A stretch of DNA of 64,000 nt from Tetmemena sp. SeJ-2015 (taxonomy: Eukaryota; Ciliophora; Spirotrichea; Sporadotrichida; Oxytrichidae), in NCBI GenBank assembly GCA_027382625.1, contig JAJKFJ010021265.1, positions 89,473 to 153,472 of the forward strand, given 5' to 3'. Under the pieces are notes generated by a model. That model saw nothing but the letters and a program-made list of their open reading frames with translations, searched no databases and was not told the origin of the DNA. Made by a program: the position numbers and the translations under genes. This document shows, one piece after another, positions 1 through 12,000 of this stretch; position 1 is the first letter of the stretch; every line of letters starts with the position of its first letter.

Positions 1-410
1 TATGAGGGAGGATGATTCGACCATGTTTTGGGTGGATGGTGTGGTGGGGGTGTGGTGTGGAAGGGGAAAGTTGAAAGATATTACTCTTCATTTATAATCG
101 TGCATCAGTTTTAATTTTACACAACAATTAAAATTAAAAGTGAGAATCTACAAATTTAATTATTTTAATATTAAAGAGTAAAATTGTTGAAGCTATTTAA
201 ATTTGTGTAATTCTAGGCTTTAATTTTGATAATTTTTTTGGAATGAATTTGTGGTATATTAACGATTAATCGAAAGATACTCCTTAAATAACCCTTCAAA
301 GGAGAGGGACCACTCAAAGAAGCCAGATCAACACCGAAAACAATAGAAGATTCGGTGAGAAACTTATTAAGAAACAGCCACTCAAAAGATATTATAGTTC
401 AGAATCTAAT
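1..410. other. AT-rich spacer with G-rich left edge
   Basis: No gene is supported here. Bases 14-60 are strikingly G/T-rich (runs of GGTG and GTGG), unlike the AT-rich surroundings. Bases 285-400 are less AT-rich and could be a short exon, but no start, stop or family match was found. Confidence 0.4.
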
Positions 411-800
411 TAAATTGGAGATTGGTTAAAAATAATAAATGGAGAGTTGCAACTTCATATCAGCTTGCTTGATATCTAATCTAAAATTAATATGAGTTTT
501 TCCTTTAATCATCTATGCACCACGTATCAGAAGTGAGGTATGATGTGCGCATTCCTCCTCATTTCCATATTAATCTTCATCAAAACTTGTGACGATCTTA
601 AATCTTAAATGAGTGCTCACAAATAAATATTGCAAGGAAATTAAATTCTTAAAACTTTTTACTAAATAGAATGGGTAAATTATTATTCAAATCTGAAGCA
701 CTTTAATTAGCACAAATTGGTTCCTTATTAATTCAATAAATAAATTAATTACATTTTTCATTTAATTCTCAGCTATATTAATCTAAGGCCTTCACCCTCA
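411..800 (+). repeat. Divergent copy of the left part of the 52012 TIR element
   Basis: Starts with an AATTAAATTGG..GATTGG tract followed by GAGAGTTGCAACTTCAT, matching the left terminal inverted repeat of the element at 52012-53010. Similarity continues for several hundred bases (shared landmarks: GCTTG..GATATC, TCATC..TATGAGCACC-like, TATTGCAAGGA, AATTCTCAGCTATA). No matching right terminus was found nearby, so this is a truncated or decayed copy. The right limit is approximate. Confidence 0.55.
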
Positions 801-1252
801 AATCAAAGTCACTCCGTTTTTAATTTAACAATCATGTTTATCTACAGCTTAAAACATAAAATAAACTAATCATTATTTAAATTTTTGTATTTACTAGCTT
901 TGTAATTAATTTTAAAATATCTGTCGACGTCAATTTTACAAGTTAATTAACTACACTTCTTTAAATGCCCCTTTTTAACAAAACAAACTTGTGAAGATTC
1001 ACAATATTCTAAACAGTTTAATGTTTAGAATTAATATTATAATTTACTATCAAATATTTGTTAATATCTTCAAGCCCTATTTTTATATTTATTTCATTTA
1101 TTTTTAATTTATATCTTGAAATTATATGGGATTTTAATTTGTAAATTGTCATTATTTTTAGTATTTTGGTTGAATAAAGCATATTAGTATGAGAATTAGC
1201 GGAAATATAATTTAGTATTTAAATTGCAATATAATTCAAATCTTATAATCTT

Positions 1253-3295
1253 ATGAATCAATACAATAGCGGCAATAACTTATTTGCTAATTTATGTAAG
1301 TCATTCTTACCTATTCAAAGTTTTTATCTTGTGCTTTTCTTTTTGTTTTTAAACTTCTCTATTTAGAGAAGGAGCAAGCGCAGCTAATGACTCCAAGGAC
1401 TCATCTCAATCCTGAAGATTTTAAAAAAGACAGTGGCTTTTAAAGGCCACAAGGAAACTCATTTATTTAAATTAGCGAACGCAATCTGATATTGATAGCA
1501 GCTCTCATCATAAATATTCCATTATTAATTTGCTCTCATTTAGTTAGCTAGACTCCACACACTCCTAACTCAGGACCCTTTGTAAATAATGATAATATTA
1601 TGAGGTCCTACTTGCAACAGAATTCTATGATTGATTAAAACTTAAATCCTCTCTGGAATTTTTAACTTTAACAAGACTCTTCTAATTTATTATACTTTAA
1701 GTGTTTTTCTGAATACCAAAAAACACTACTCCATCAACTAAACTAGATGTATTAGAGGCAGCAAATGCAACAAATTTAAATACTTTAAGATAGTACAAAT
1801 CAACAATAAGCTTCTTACAAAGATTTTTAACAAGGAGTTAGATATAAATGACTATAAATTTATCTTCAATCTGCATTTTAATTGCATTCTGTCAATAATC
1901 AGAGAGTTTAATTTTGATAGTATCCTTGGAAGCAAGTTTAATGAGTTAAAGTAACCTGCTTCCAATATAAAATAAGTACAAAAGACTCTACAAAACGAAA
2001 ATGCCAAAAAGAAAACTCAATAGCACAATTGCATCCAAGATGACTTTGTGAGTTGGAAAAATATACAAGATAGAGGTTAATGCTTTTCCAAACTGGATAC
2101 CTATGATGATAGTCAAGATCTAAGCATTCTATAAGACATCAAAAGAAGAAAGGCATAAAACATACGCAAAACTTCAGACTCAAGCTACAGCGAACCCCCT
2201 GCATTTCATTATGAAATAAGCCATTCTATTCTACTAAATTATTCATAATCTAAAATTTAAGATAATAAATAGCTTATTATATCAAAGTTGAATTTATTGA
2301 GTAAATATAATCCCAACGTTTTTCTAACGAAAACCTTCAAATTAACACATCTTATTGAGAAAAAAAAACTGAAAATATTATCTCTTAATTATCATCTATT
2401 TCATAAATAATTTTTGTAAATAGTAAACAAATAAAAAAAGACAAGATCCCGCCTCCAAAAGCGATTGAAAGAAGATATAAAGAGTCTGTTGTCACAAAAG
2501 GCAGTGATTTGTTATTATCAGATAAATCTAGCAAGCAGTAATTTCATAAATAGTAAAACTAGAGAGGCAAGCATACTGTCTAAAAGCCGCTTCCAACTCA
2601 CTTGAATAAAAAATAGACTCATATAAAGACAAGCCATACACCTCTCTAAGGCACTTTTCCCTCTTTCTCGAGTAAATTACTCTCAAATCGATTTGTGCAA
2701 GAATATTTGTCTATTTATATAGAAGCTGATGTCATTCTCATTAGTTCTTCAAGTGACTCAGAAAATCATTCTCATATTTCTAAGAAACAAATTTTCAATA
2801 ATACAATAGGCTCCAATCAATAAAATATTTTATTGCAACTACTGCTATATATATTTACTTACACTAACTTACTATATTTCCTTCACATAGTTTTATAAAT
2901 GCAGAAGCTCCAGTTTAATAAACTAAGATAGATTAAAGCTTTCAATAAAAATAGGAAAACAAAAAATAATAGCAGTCTAAAATAAAAGGAGACATATCTC
3001 AATCATAGATTGACCAAGAAGCTCACAGTTTAATAGTTCAAATAGTTAATGCTGCTTTCGACAAAGATCAGCTGATTTCAAATATTTATTAAAGTTATAG
3101 CAAATATAATGAAATAGTAAAAACATTAATTTTTTATATAAATAAATTTGGAGGGTTTTATAAATTATTCAACAATCAAAATGAAGTACTGATTTAAAAA
3201 ACATAAAATTGTTTGTTGAATAGAGTAATTTATAAAGATCTTTATGAATTAAAAACTTACTGTAATTTCTTTTGTTCCTCTATATTATATTGAAA
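1253..3295 (+). CDS. Hypothetical protein with an N-terminal membrane segment
   Basis: Read with TAA/TAG as Gln. It starts MNQYNSGNNLFANL, then a GTAAG..TTTAG intron (about 1296-1365). The next segment holds one strong hydrophobic stretch (NLILIAALIINIPLLICSHL, about residue 55). Further open segments follow: one beginning DINDYKFIFNLHF (about 1840), one with PPKAIERRYKESVV and LISSSSDSENHSHIS (about 2455-2850), and a last one after a CACATAG acceptor near 2891, with NAAFDKDQLISNIY, ending in TGA near 3295. Frame changes between segments are probably unmarked IESs or introns. No family was recognised. With a single stop codon, open frames arise easily by chance, so only parts with balanced composition are trusted. 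Confidence 0.45.
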
Positions 3296-3313
3296 GGAGA
3301 GAGCCGACCCATT

Positions 3314-5010
3314 ATGAATTTCCCTGTTTCAGTTATATCTGAGAGAGCTTACACTACTTGCACTTGCAGTTTTGTGATTAGTTGTTATTGTTTTATGTTT
3401 GTGTAGAGTTCCTTAAAGCAAATATTGAATAGATTAAGAGACTAACTAGATTATACTTAATTTATTTAATTTATTATAAGTTGACTGAGAGAAATCAGCA
3501 AAAGCTGAAATACTTGGGTGACCTGACTTTCATAGGAATACTAAAGCCAAAAAGGAGCAGTCTGGAAGAGTAAAACTCGCTGCAGAAATAGAATGCAAGA
3601 TAATCTCATTTATATTTATACTAAGATCAAGAACGAGGACTAGGTCAAAGCAATACAGCAGACAACAAAACTTCTCAAGCACTATGACTTAGTTTTGTAT
3701 GTTCCTCTTTACAAGGATATTTTAATATTTCAGGAGCAGGGATACTACTTGAACAAGGCCAAATTATTTATAAATAATTAAAATATAATTAATTCTTGTT
3801 TTAGTTAGATTAACAGGAGAAATCCACTTCATTTCATAAAGCATTAAGAGATATTTATAGATCTGTTGAAGAGGATTTGAATCCTTATAAAAAGGAAAAT
3901 TTTGTGCAGTGTGCTGCTTCTCAACCTAAAAAGGACAAAGAAACTGAATTTAGGAATTTCAAATCCTTATTTTATCAAAGATAAAAATTCTAATGACTTA
4001 TTTTGATAATATCCATCATCATAATTTCATTTTATTTGAAGGTAATGATTGCTATTCTTGTTATTTAAAAAGTTATTTTCTTTGATAAAAAAATTATTCT
4101 TTTCAAAAGCAAATAAGAGATTTTTTTAAGATCTTTGAAGAGGGGTCCTGATAAAGGAAAATTTTGATGCAAGTGTGTGCCCACTGAGTCGAAATAATTA
4201 ACAAACTATTTAAAAGATAAAGAACTTACTAGATAATAAACCTGATTTTCTAATTTAAGGTACGATAATCTTGTTTTTAAAAATTGATTATTAATTATAT
4301 TCTAAAATTATAAATATATTATTTTAACTTATTAGAGAGTGCTGAAAGTGCATATGGAGGAAAGGAAAAGTCGCTTGATGTGGAGACGAAGAGTCGTTTC
4401 TTTGTTTAGAACTTATTGATAAATGCTCTCAAAGACCATGGAAACCTCTACAAATTGGAAGAGGAACAACGAACTAAGTTATTCGGACAAAGACGCATCC
4501 CTGATATCACTATCTGCAAGTTAATTACAATTTATAAAAGAAGGACTCACAAAAAATGTAGTGGGGCAGCTATAATACAGACATGAAGGAATACTTATTT
4601 GTTATTGAAATTAAGAAAGCCTTAGACTCTCTAACTTATAATAAAATAGATATATGAGAACTTATCTGCAGGACATGATTTCATAAAATTTGAACTAGAT
4701 GAGGCATTTCTGCATCAAAGGAGGGTAGAAGAGCATTTACGGCATCAGTACAAATTTCAAATCCTGGTAAACAAAATAATTATTGTTGTTTCCTAAAATG
4801 TAATATGGTACTTTCTTTAGTTTACTTTGCGAAGTTTGACCTTCTAAATGAATTTAAAGAAGTGATGAGGATGCACCAAATTTAGCCAGATAACAAACTT
4901 CCTAATGAATTTAATTTATGGGTTAGCAGTTGAAGAATCTTTTTAAGTTTCAAGGGCAGTTGAATTGCTACCTCCACGAGATTATGGGAAGCATTTAATT
5001 TAAGAAGTGA
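3314..5010 (+). CDS. Protein with PD-(D/E)XK nuclease-like domain
   Basis: The 3' half (about 4336-4960) has the order expected of the restriction-endonuclease-like fold: a helical lead with SRFFVQNLLINALKDHG, then FGQRRIPDITI (the PD), about 30 residues on EYLFVIEIKKALDS (the ExK as EIK), then YLQDMIS, KSIYGISTNFKSW and a following FAKFDLLNEFKEV. The 5' part holds charged segments such as KALRDIYRSVEEDLNPYKK (about 3865). Two frame changes interrupt the domain. One between the PD and ExK strands is closed by removing 17 bp bounded by AAAA; the other, near 4650, needs about 2 bp. The start at 3314 is tentative. The call rests on motif order, not an alignment. The substrate is unknown; it could be a domesticated mobile-element nuclease. 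Confidence 0.45.
3860..4185 (+). repeat. Imperfect tandem duplication inside the nuclease-like gene
   Basis: The stretch around 3868-3920 (AAGAGATATTTATAG..GTTGAAGAGG..AAAGGAAAATTTT) recurs in decayed form at about 4112-4170 (AAGAGATTTTTTTAAGATC..GAAGAGG..AAAGGAAAATTTTG). The second copy has indels and is probably non-coding. Confidence 0.5.
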
Positions 5011-6092
5011 GGTCAAAATAATTAATTAAACAAATAAAAGAATTCAAATATAAATAATTTATTTTTTATTTAATTTTAAAAAGCTTTCTCATGCTTGACT
5101 ATTAATAAAAAACTTATCTTCTATGAAAAAAATAATTAAAAATAGTAAAATTTCACTTATTTTACACTTTTTAATATTTTTATCGAATCAATTTAGTACT
5201 TATTCTAAATAATTTCTCTAAAATCTTAATTTATTGCTTAGGCTGTAAATTTTGAAGCGCCATATTAGAATTGAATTAAAGTATCTTAGAAGATAGTGCT
5301 TGATTTAATAAAGGTAAAAAAAATTATTGGTTAAAAATAATACTTATAAAGAATAGCTCTAATCATTTTTAAAGATCCAAAATATTGTCTCACCATCAAT
5401 CTTTGCTGCTATAATTTGTTAAATAATTTATCCAAGCCTTTTTATTTTATAAATATTTTATAATTATGATATATAATTATTTTAGAGAAGGAATGGATAA
5501 GTTAAATAAGGAATCGTACTTCAAAATAATTTAAGCCATAAACTGGCTGGAAACCTTAGAGACTTAATGAGCTTCAACAGTATCAATATCATGATATCGT
5601 AAATATTGGGTTCAAACTTTCCTTTATATTTTACTTAATCTTTTACTTTCAATTCTAGACTATTAATTTTCTCTAGTAAAATTATGAGGATTGAATCAGT
5701 AGTTTAAATATTTTTGTATTATAGCAAAACTCAAATTAATTAAAAAAACTTGAATTTGCATTTGAATAAGTTTTAATTTGTAATTAATAGAGAACCAAAT
5801 ATAATAGGTAATAATAAAGATGAAAAAAAAAATTTTGAAAATTAAATCTTAAATAATTTGTTTAGTTTAAATTTTTTTTAAATTTAAACTTTAAGAAAAT
5901 ATACCAATAATTTGAAGAAATTATAATAAATTTAAAAAATTTTTTTTTTTAATTTAAAGAATTAAAATTTTGGATTTTTTTTTTTTAAAAACCTTTTTGA
6001 GTTAAAATTTTTAATTTATTTAACAAATTACCCACAAAAAAAATTAATGCTTAAGTGATATTTCAATATTGATTAAAGGATTTAAAATCAAA
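5011..6092. other. AT-rich spacer, no gene seen
   Basis: Very AT-rich with long A and T runs (for example 5820-6000). No conserved reading frame or repeat was recognised. Confidence 0.5.
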
Positions 6093-9000
6093 ATGAAAGG
6101 AAACTTAAAACCTCAAGAAAGATCTGCTGAATACTTATTTTTAAAGCTGAAGAGCTGTCGTTCTTGAAGAAAAGGAAAAATCGTTTGGCGGAAATAACAT
6201 GGACTCTTATAAACAATATTATTAAATAGCTTAATTAGCGCCTCTATTTATGCAATTCTCATAATCTTAGACTACTTGCTCCTATTGTTCATACAAATGA
6301 TTATGGTCTTGCACAATAGTGAGTTAGAAATTTACAATTATTTTGTGTTTGAGTTGGATATTCAAGCAGTAGAAGGGATTTTAGATGTAGTGAATGATTC
6401 ATTTAAAAGCTAGCCAGCTATCTACAGCTAGTTCGGTATTGTTGCTCTGCTATTCACACTTGTTCTTTTCTTTGTTTACTATTGATAAATTAAAATTCAT
6501 TTGCAGATGTAAAGCTATTTATGTTTAAGAAAGGAAAATTAATTGAAAAATTTATTACAGAGGAGTTAATAAGAAATTAGAAGATTAATTATAAAAAAGA
6601 AGATTTAAAACTTTTGCACTTCTTTGTAAAGATTTTCTATATAATTGTGACATTTATTTAAAATGCTTTAAAATTAGATGATAATACGTGAAGTATGAAG
6701 GAGAAGAGGAGAGCTAAGTAAAGAGTGCAGTTTATAAGGGCTTCTCACTTGCTATGATTTTAATTAGATCAGTAGCAGGAACTCTAATCATTGCTTTGAC
6801 AATCATTATTTTATTTAATCATTTTCAATTTAAATTGTTTAAAATGTTAATTAAAAAGGAGGAACTAAAAACTATTTTTATATGATTGATATTTATAGAA
6901 CTAATTAATATTTTAAAAATTTGCGAGGAAAAATATAACTCTAAGAGTAGAATATAACTATAGTCATCTAAGGTTCAGTAGCATGGATGCGATGAAGGAA
7001 ACTTAATGGTTCAATGCATCATTATCACTATAGAAGCAATAACGCATGTGCACTCTCACATCTCAAGCTGAGTAATGCTGAATTGCATCTAGTGCGCGCA
7101 TCGAAACTTCAACTGCGATAGATAGTGAAGAGCTAGCAAGCATATACTCTTTATATACTGTGTATTTACTCTATGTCACTCACTTATCTCTATATGCTCT
7201 AAGTAGAAATGATGATTATATACTTGAAATGATAAGTGATGAAGAGTGTAAATGCATTTCCACTTGATAGCGTAAACTTACTTGAGTCGCTCAATGTGCA
7301 TATGTGCGCCGTGAAACGCTCTCTCGAATGATGCTACTTACGCACTTGTTGCATATCGGAAAAGTAGAGAGGAGATGCTTGCACTGAAAAGTGCGATAGT
7401 GATTTTCACTTCACTATACTTAAGTTTGCACTTGTTTACACTTGTATCGTAATGTACACACATGCCATGAGTGCGCATACTAGTGATTCATGTTTGCACA
7501 TGATGTATGAATGATGTTAGCATGCATGAGCAGTGATACATTTCGCACACACATAGTTTGCAGTGAAAGAGTGCGCTCTCAATCAAAGTGCGATAGAGTT
7601 CATCACTCCATTAATAATGATCGATTAAAGTTATGATCAATTATAAGTATATGATTATTAAGTTATAGCGATTATTGGTTATATCATTATTAATGGAGTG
7701 ATGAACTCTATCGCACTTTGATTGAGAGCGCACTCTTTCACTGCAAACTATGTGTGTGCGAAATGTATCACTGCTCATGCATGCTAACATCATTCATACA
7801 TCATGTGCAAACATGAATCACTAGTATGCGCACTCATGGCATGTGTGTACATTACGATACAAGTGCAAACAAGTGCAAACTTAAGTATAGTGAAGTGAAA
7901 ATCACTATCGCACTTTTCAGTGCAAGCATCTCCTCTCTACTTTTCCGATATGCAACAAGTGCGTAAGTAGCATCATTCGAGAGAGCGTTTCACGGCGCAC
8001 ATATCGCACATTGAGCGCACTCAAGTAAGTTACGCTATCAAGTGGAAAATGCATTTACACTCTTCATCACTTATCATTTCAAGTATATAATCATCATTTC
8101 TACTTAGAGCATATAGAGATAAGTGAGTGACATAGAGTAAATACACAGTATATAAAGAGTATATGCTTGCTAGCTCTTCACTATCTATCGCAGTTGAAGT
8201 TTCGATGCGCGCACTAGATGCAATTCAGCATTACTCAGCTTGAGATGTGAGAGTGCACATGCGTATTGCTTCTATAGTGATAATGATGCATTGAACCATT
8301 AAGTTTCCTTCATCGCATCCATGCTACTGAACCTTAGATGACTATAGTTATATTCTACTCTTAGAGTTATATTTTTCCTCGCAAATTTTTAAAATATTAA
8401 TTAGTTCTATAATATTTATTGAAATATAACCTATTTTTAATTATATTATAATTGGAATGAAATTTGTAATAATATTTTGAGTGTTCAACATTGCTGACTT
8501 GAGAAATTAAGGCAAATCCTCATTGGAGATTGTTAACATCTTTTCCATTTCTATGAGTATATTTCTGTTTCAAAATAAATTCAAATTTGTTTGCTGTTCT
8601 CACAGTAAACATCTGAATCAATCGAATTACAGAATATTCTTATAAATAAAAAATATAGATCAGTGGGAGATAACAGTTGAAAATCTTTTATTTAGAAGTA
8701 ATTCCGACATCTCATAGTGATGACTTTAATTAAACAGCTATGTGTGGATAATTCAGTGGTAATATAAAAGCAACTCAATTTCATAAGATTTGAATGAACC
8801 AATTATATTCGCTTCTGAGCGTTTGCTATAGCTACACAATGAACTCTTATTTATTTTTGCTATCCATAAGATGATCTGTAGAACAAGCTTGTTTACAAAT
8901 TCTTAGTTCTATGCAATTAGTATTTGCAGCACCAATAATTCTTTATGATTAAATCTCAGCTATAATAAATAGCCTGTTGATTAACATATGTGTGCCAAAT

Positions 9001-12000
9001 AAGACTCTTCCATTTTCAGAGACGCAGCAACTGACTTACTTTATGGAAATATTGCAAAAGATCTTATTCTTTCTGGACTTTGTGGTAATTGAACAAGAGA
9101 ACATTCACATACCAGTGCTTATTGCTTCGCTCCTTATTTGCTCTTACAAAATATGTAATATTACAAGACTTATCTTAGAGTTTACAAATCTCTTGTCTTC
9201 AACAATGTCATTTATGAATAACTTAAAACTATTTAAGTAGATGAGTATTTTATAGTGGATTCACATCTACTTTGATGGCTTTTTTACTTTGATCCAGATA
9301 TAGTTTAACTTTAGCCTAAAAATTAAAATTACTCACTATCACTTAAACTTCTTTTAATATTTAAAAAATTTATGAAATGAAATCATTTTTTATTTATTAG
9401 TTAGTTTATATAGACTTCATTCTTTATTAAATTTGAAGTAGTAAGTTAAATTAAATAAAATTTTCTCTAAATTTATTATAATTTACTGATAATAAAAGCA
9501 GTTTAAATAGTGTTGGATGACAAGTATTTAATTTATAGATATAATTGATTACTAATTTCTTTGCCTTAGGGTTCATAGAATGAAAAATTTATTATTATTT
9601 TTTTGGTTGTGCATAAGCCCCCTGCTGCTGTATTCTTTAAGATAAGTAACCCTGCGAGTGAAAGAGTAAAAGTTTGAACGACTGATGAACTTGGCTGCTC
9701 TTAAGGACAACTTTGAAATTTATGAGAGGGGTTTTCTTTTAATTAGTATTTTGGAGTTGAACTATGAATCTGTGAGTTTTGCCTTCCTCAAATCTCTTGT
9801 CCCCAAAACAAGTTCAATTGTTATTTAATCTGAGTGAGAAGGCAATCCTCAAGATGCTCAAAAAGAAACAGCATTTCATTTCTGTTTAAAATCAAAATCA
9901 GTATTCTCAGGCTATATTGTCATTTAATTTTAAGCTAATGAGATAACAGAAACTAGTTAAATGATCAAGATAACTTACGACTAGGACCAGCTTTACTCAA
10001 TTAACATGAACTCAGAAGATCAAAATTATTAGCTGCAAGATTAAACCACAGATAGTGTAAAGCATTAAAGCTAGGGAGCGGTAACTGCCCCACTCAGCAC
10101 ATTTAATCATTTGCACTAAAATAAAGCATCGTCGCCTGTTCTAACTGGTAATGGGATATTCGACAAGAATCCTAAATCTGCATTTGGATCTTTATTTTTA
10201 ATTGATACAGCAAGTTCAAGTCAGCTTCACTTAACTATATTAGTAAAGAAGAAACCAAGCAGCATACCAATAAGAAAGGAATACATATTTAATTTGAAAG
10301 AATTGATTATTCAATCTTTCTATAAAGTAATTAAAAATTCTGCATTAAATTGTGATAGTTAACGCTTGTATTTAAATTCAACAAAATTTTTTAATTATAT
10401 TTTTTTACTTTTTATTATTATAAAATAATTTAAATTGATTTAAACAAAATAGTGGGAAAAATAAAATATAAACATTCATAAAACATATTTTAATTTTTTT
10501 AAGGAGACTCATCCTCTAAATCTCACTCTCAAATTGTTTTATTTGCTAGTTTTAGCCCCACCTAGCTAATTATGTTTAAAGCACTTTTAGAAAAGCAGCT
10601 CAATTTATTAAATAAATAATGGTTTGAAAAATGAGATAAGCATCTCTCAGCAGTTGCTGAAATTAAAGGTAATACTAAAAATTGGAAGGATATCTCTTCG
10701 GTAAAAATATAAATTAAGGTTTTCTCATTTGTACAAATTTTATCTTACTTCCTCTGAGGAATAATTTTATAGGTGAAATTGTAGAAAGCATGAAATAAAA
10801 GCCTAGCCATTCTCTAAAAATTACAATTAATGGAATAATATAACTTGAATATATTTTAATGTTTTGAGTCCAAAACCTTCAGATTAAGGTAAGATACCAA
10901 AGAATTCCAAAATTGTCTTAATTACACGCACTGAAGCTAATTGGAAGAAGATTGTAAAAATATAATATACAATCAAGTAAGATGATTAAATTATGAATTT
11001 TAATGTTGAATAAATCGTTTACTTCTGTTAAAGTTAACTTTAAATTAGTAATTAAATAGATTTGATAACTTAATCCTGTGTATATATTTCCTTGTTTTTA
11101 TATAAATAATATCTTCAATCTCATAAGCTCTTCATAATTTATTAAGCAGCTCTAAAAAGCTGAAGTTGCTTGACAAGGATATAAGGAAATACGTAAAGCA
11201 TTTGCTAAACTATAGGACAACTTACTAAAGAATCTCTGACAACTCCGAAGAGGATTCTAATTAGAAAAAGAGATTGTAGCATTACAAGAACAAGTTATTA
11301 CAAGTCTACTTCATCCTTGAGTTCGTAGAAAATTTATTTTAATGTGCATCTGGCCTACTTTCTGCTGGTAGACTTAATGAACAACAATAGCTACTCTTTT
11401 ATAAACAGAACTTAGGTAATGGTTCATTCATTTTTAAGTAAGATGATATATTTCAATTTTTTATAGTTCATGTTTATCACTTGGAAAAGATCATGCAAGA
11501 GAAAGAAAGCCTTGCGAATTCAAAGCAATCCCAACTCACAAACACATCCAGCAATATCAACATCATTTAAATAGAAACCATAAATATATTGATTTAGATG
11601 GTGAAGATAAACTAACTTTACACTGAATTGCAATTAAAGCTAGAATACACTACTGATAAAGTGGGCATGTTTTGGAATAATTTAGTCTATGAGAGAAATA
11701 ACGTAAACCTTTTCTTGGAAGGGTGTGACATTTCTAAATCCATTGATGACATCAAATGTATTTATGACAGTATCTTAGAAAACAACTAGGATAAGACAGA
11801 TAACAACATATAAAGTATTTATTTTAGTAGTATCTCTATGATAATATTAAAGATACAAAGTTATACCTGATGATGGCTTCTTTTTTCAAATTTGTAATAA
11901 CGATTACTCTTCTAAACTTATTTGTAGGTGCTATTCAAGAACAAAGAAGCTTATGATGAGCTCGTTAACTACAAGTAAGCGCAGTCTCTCAAAATGTTTT

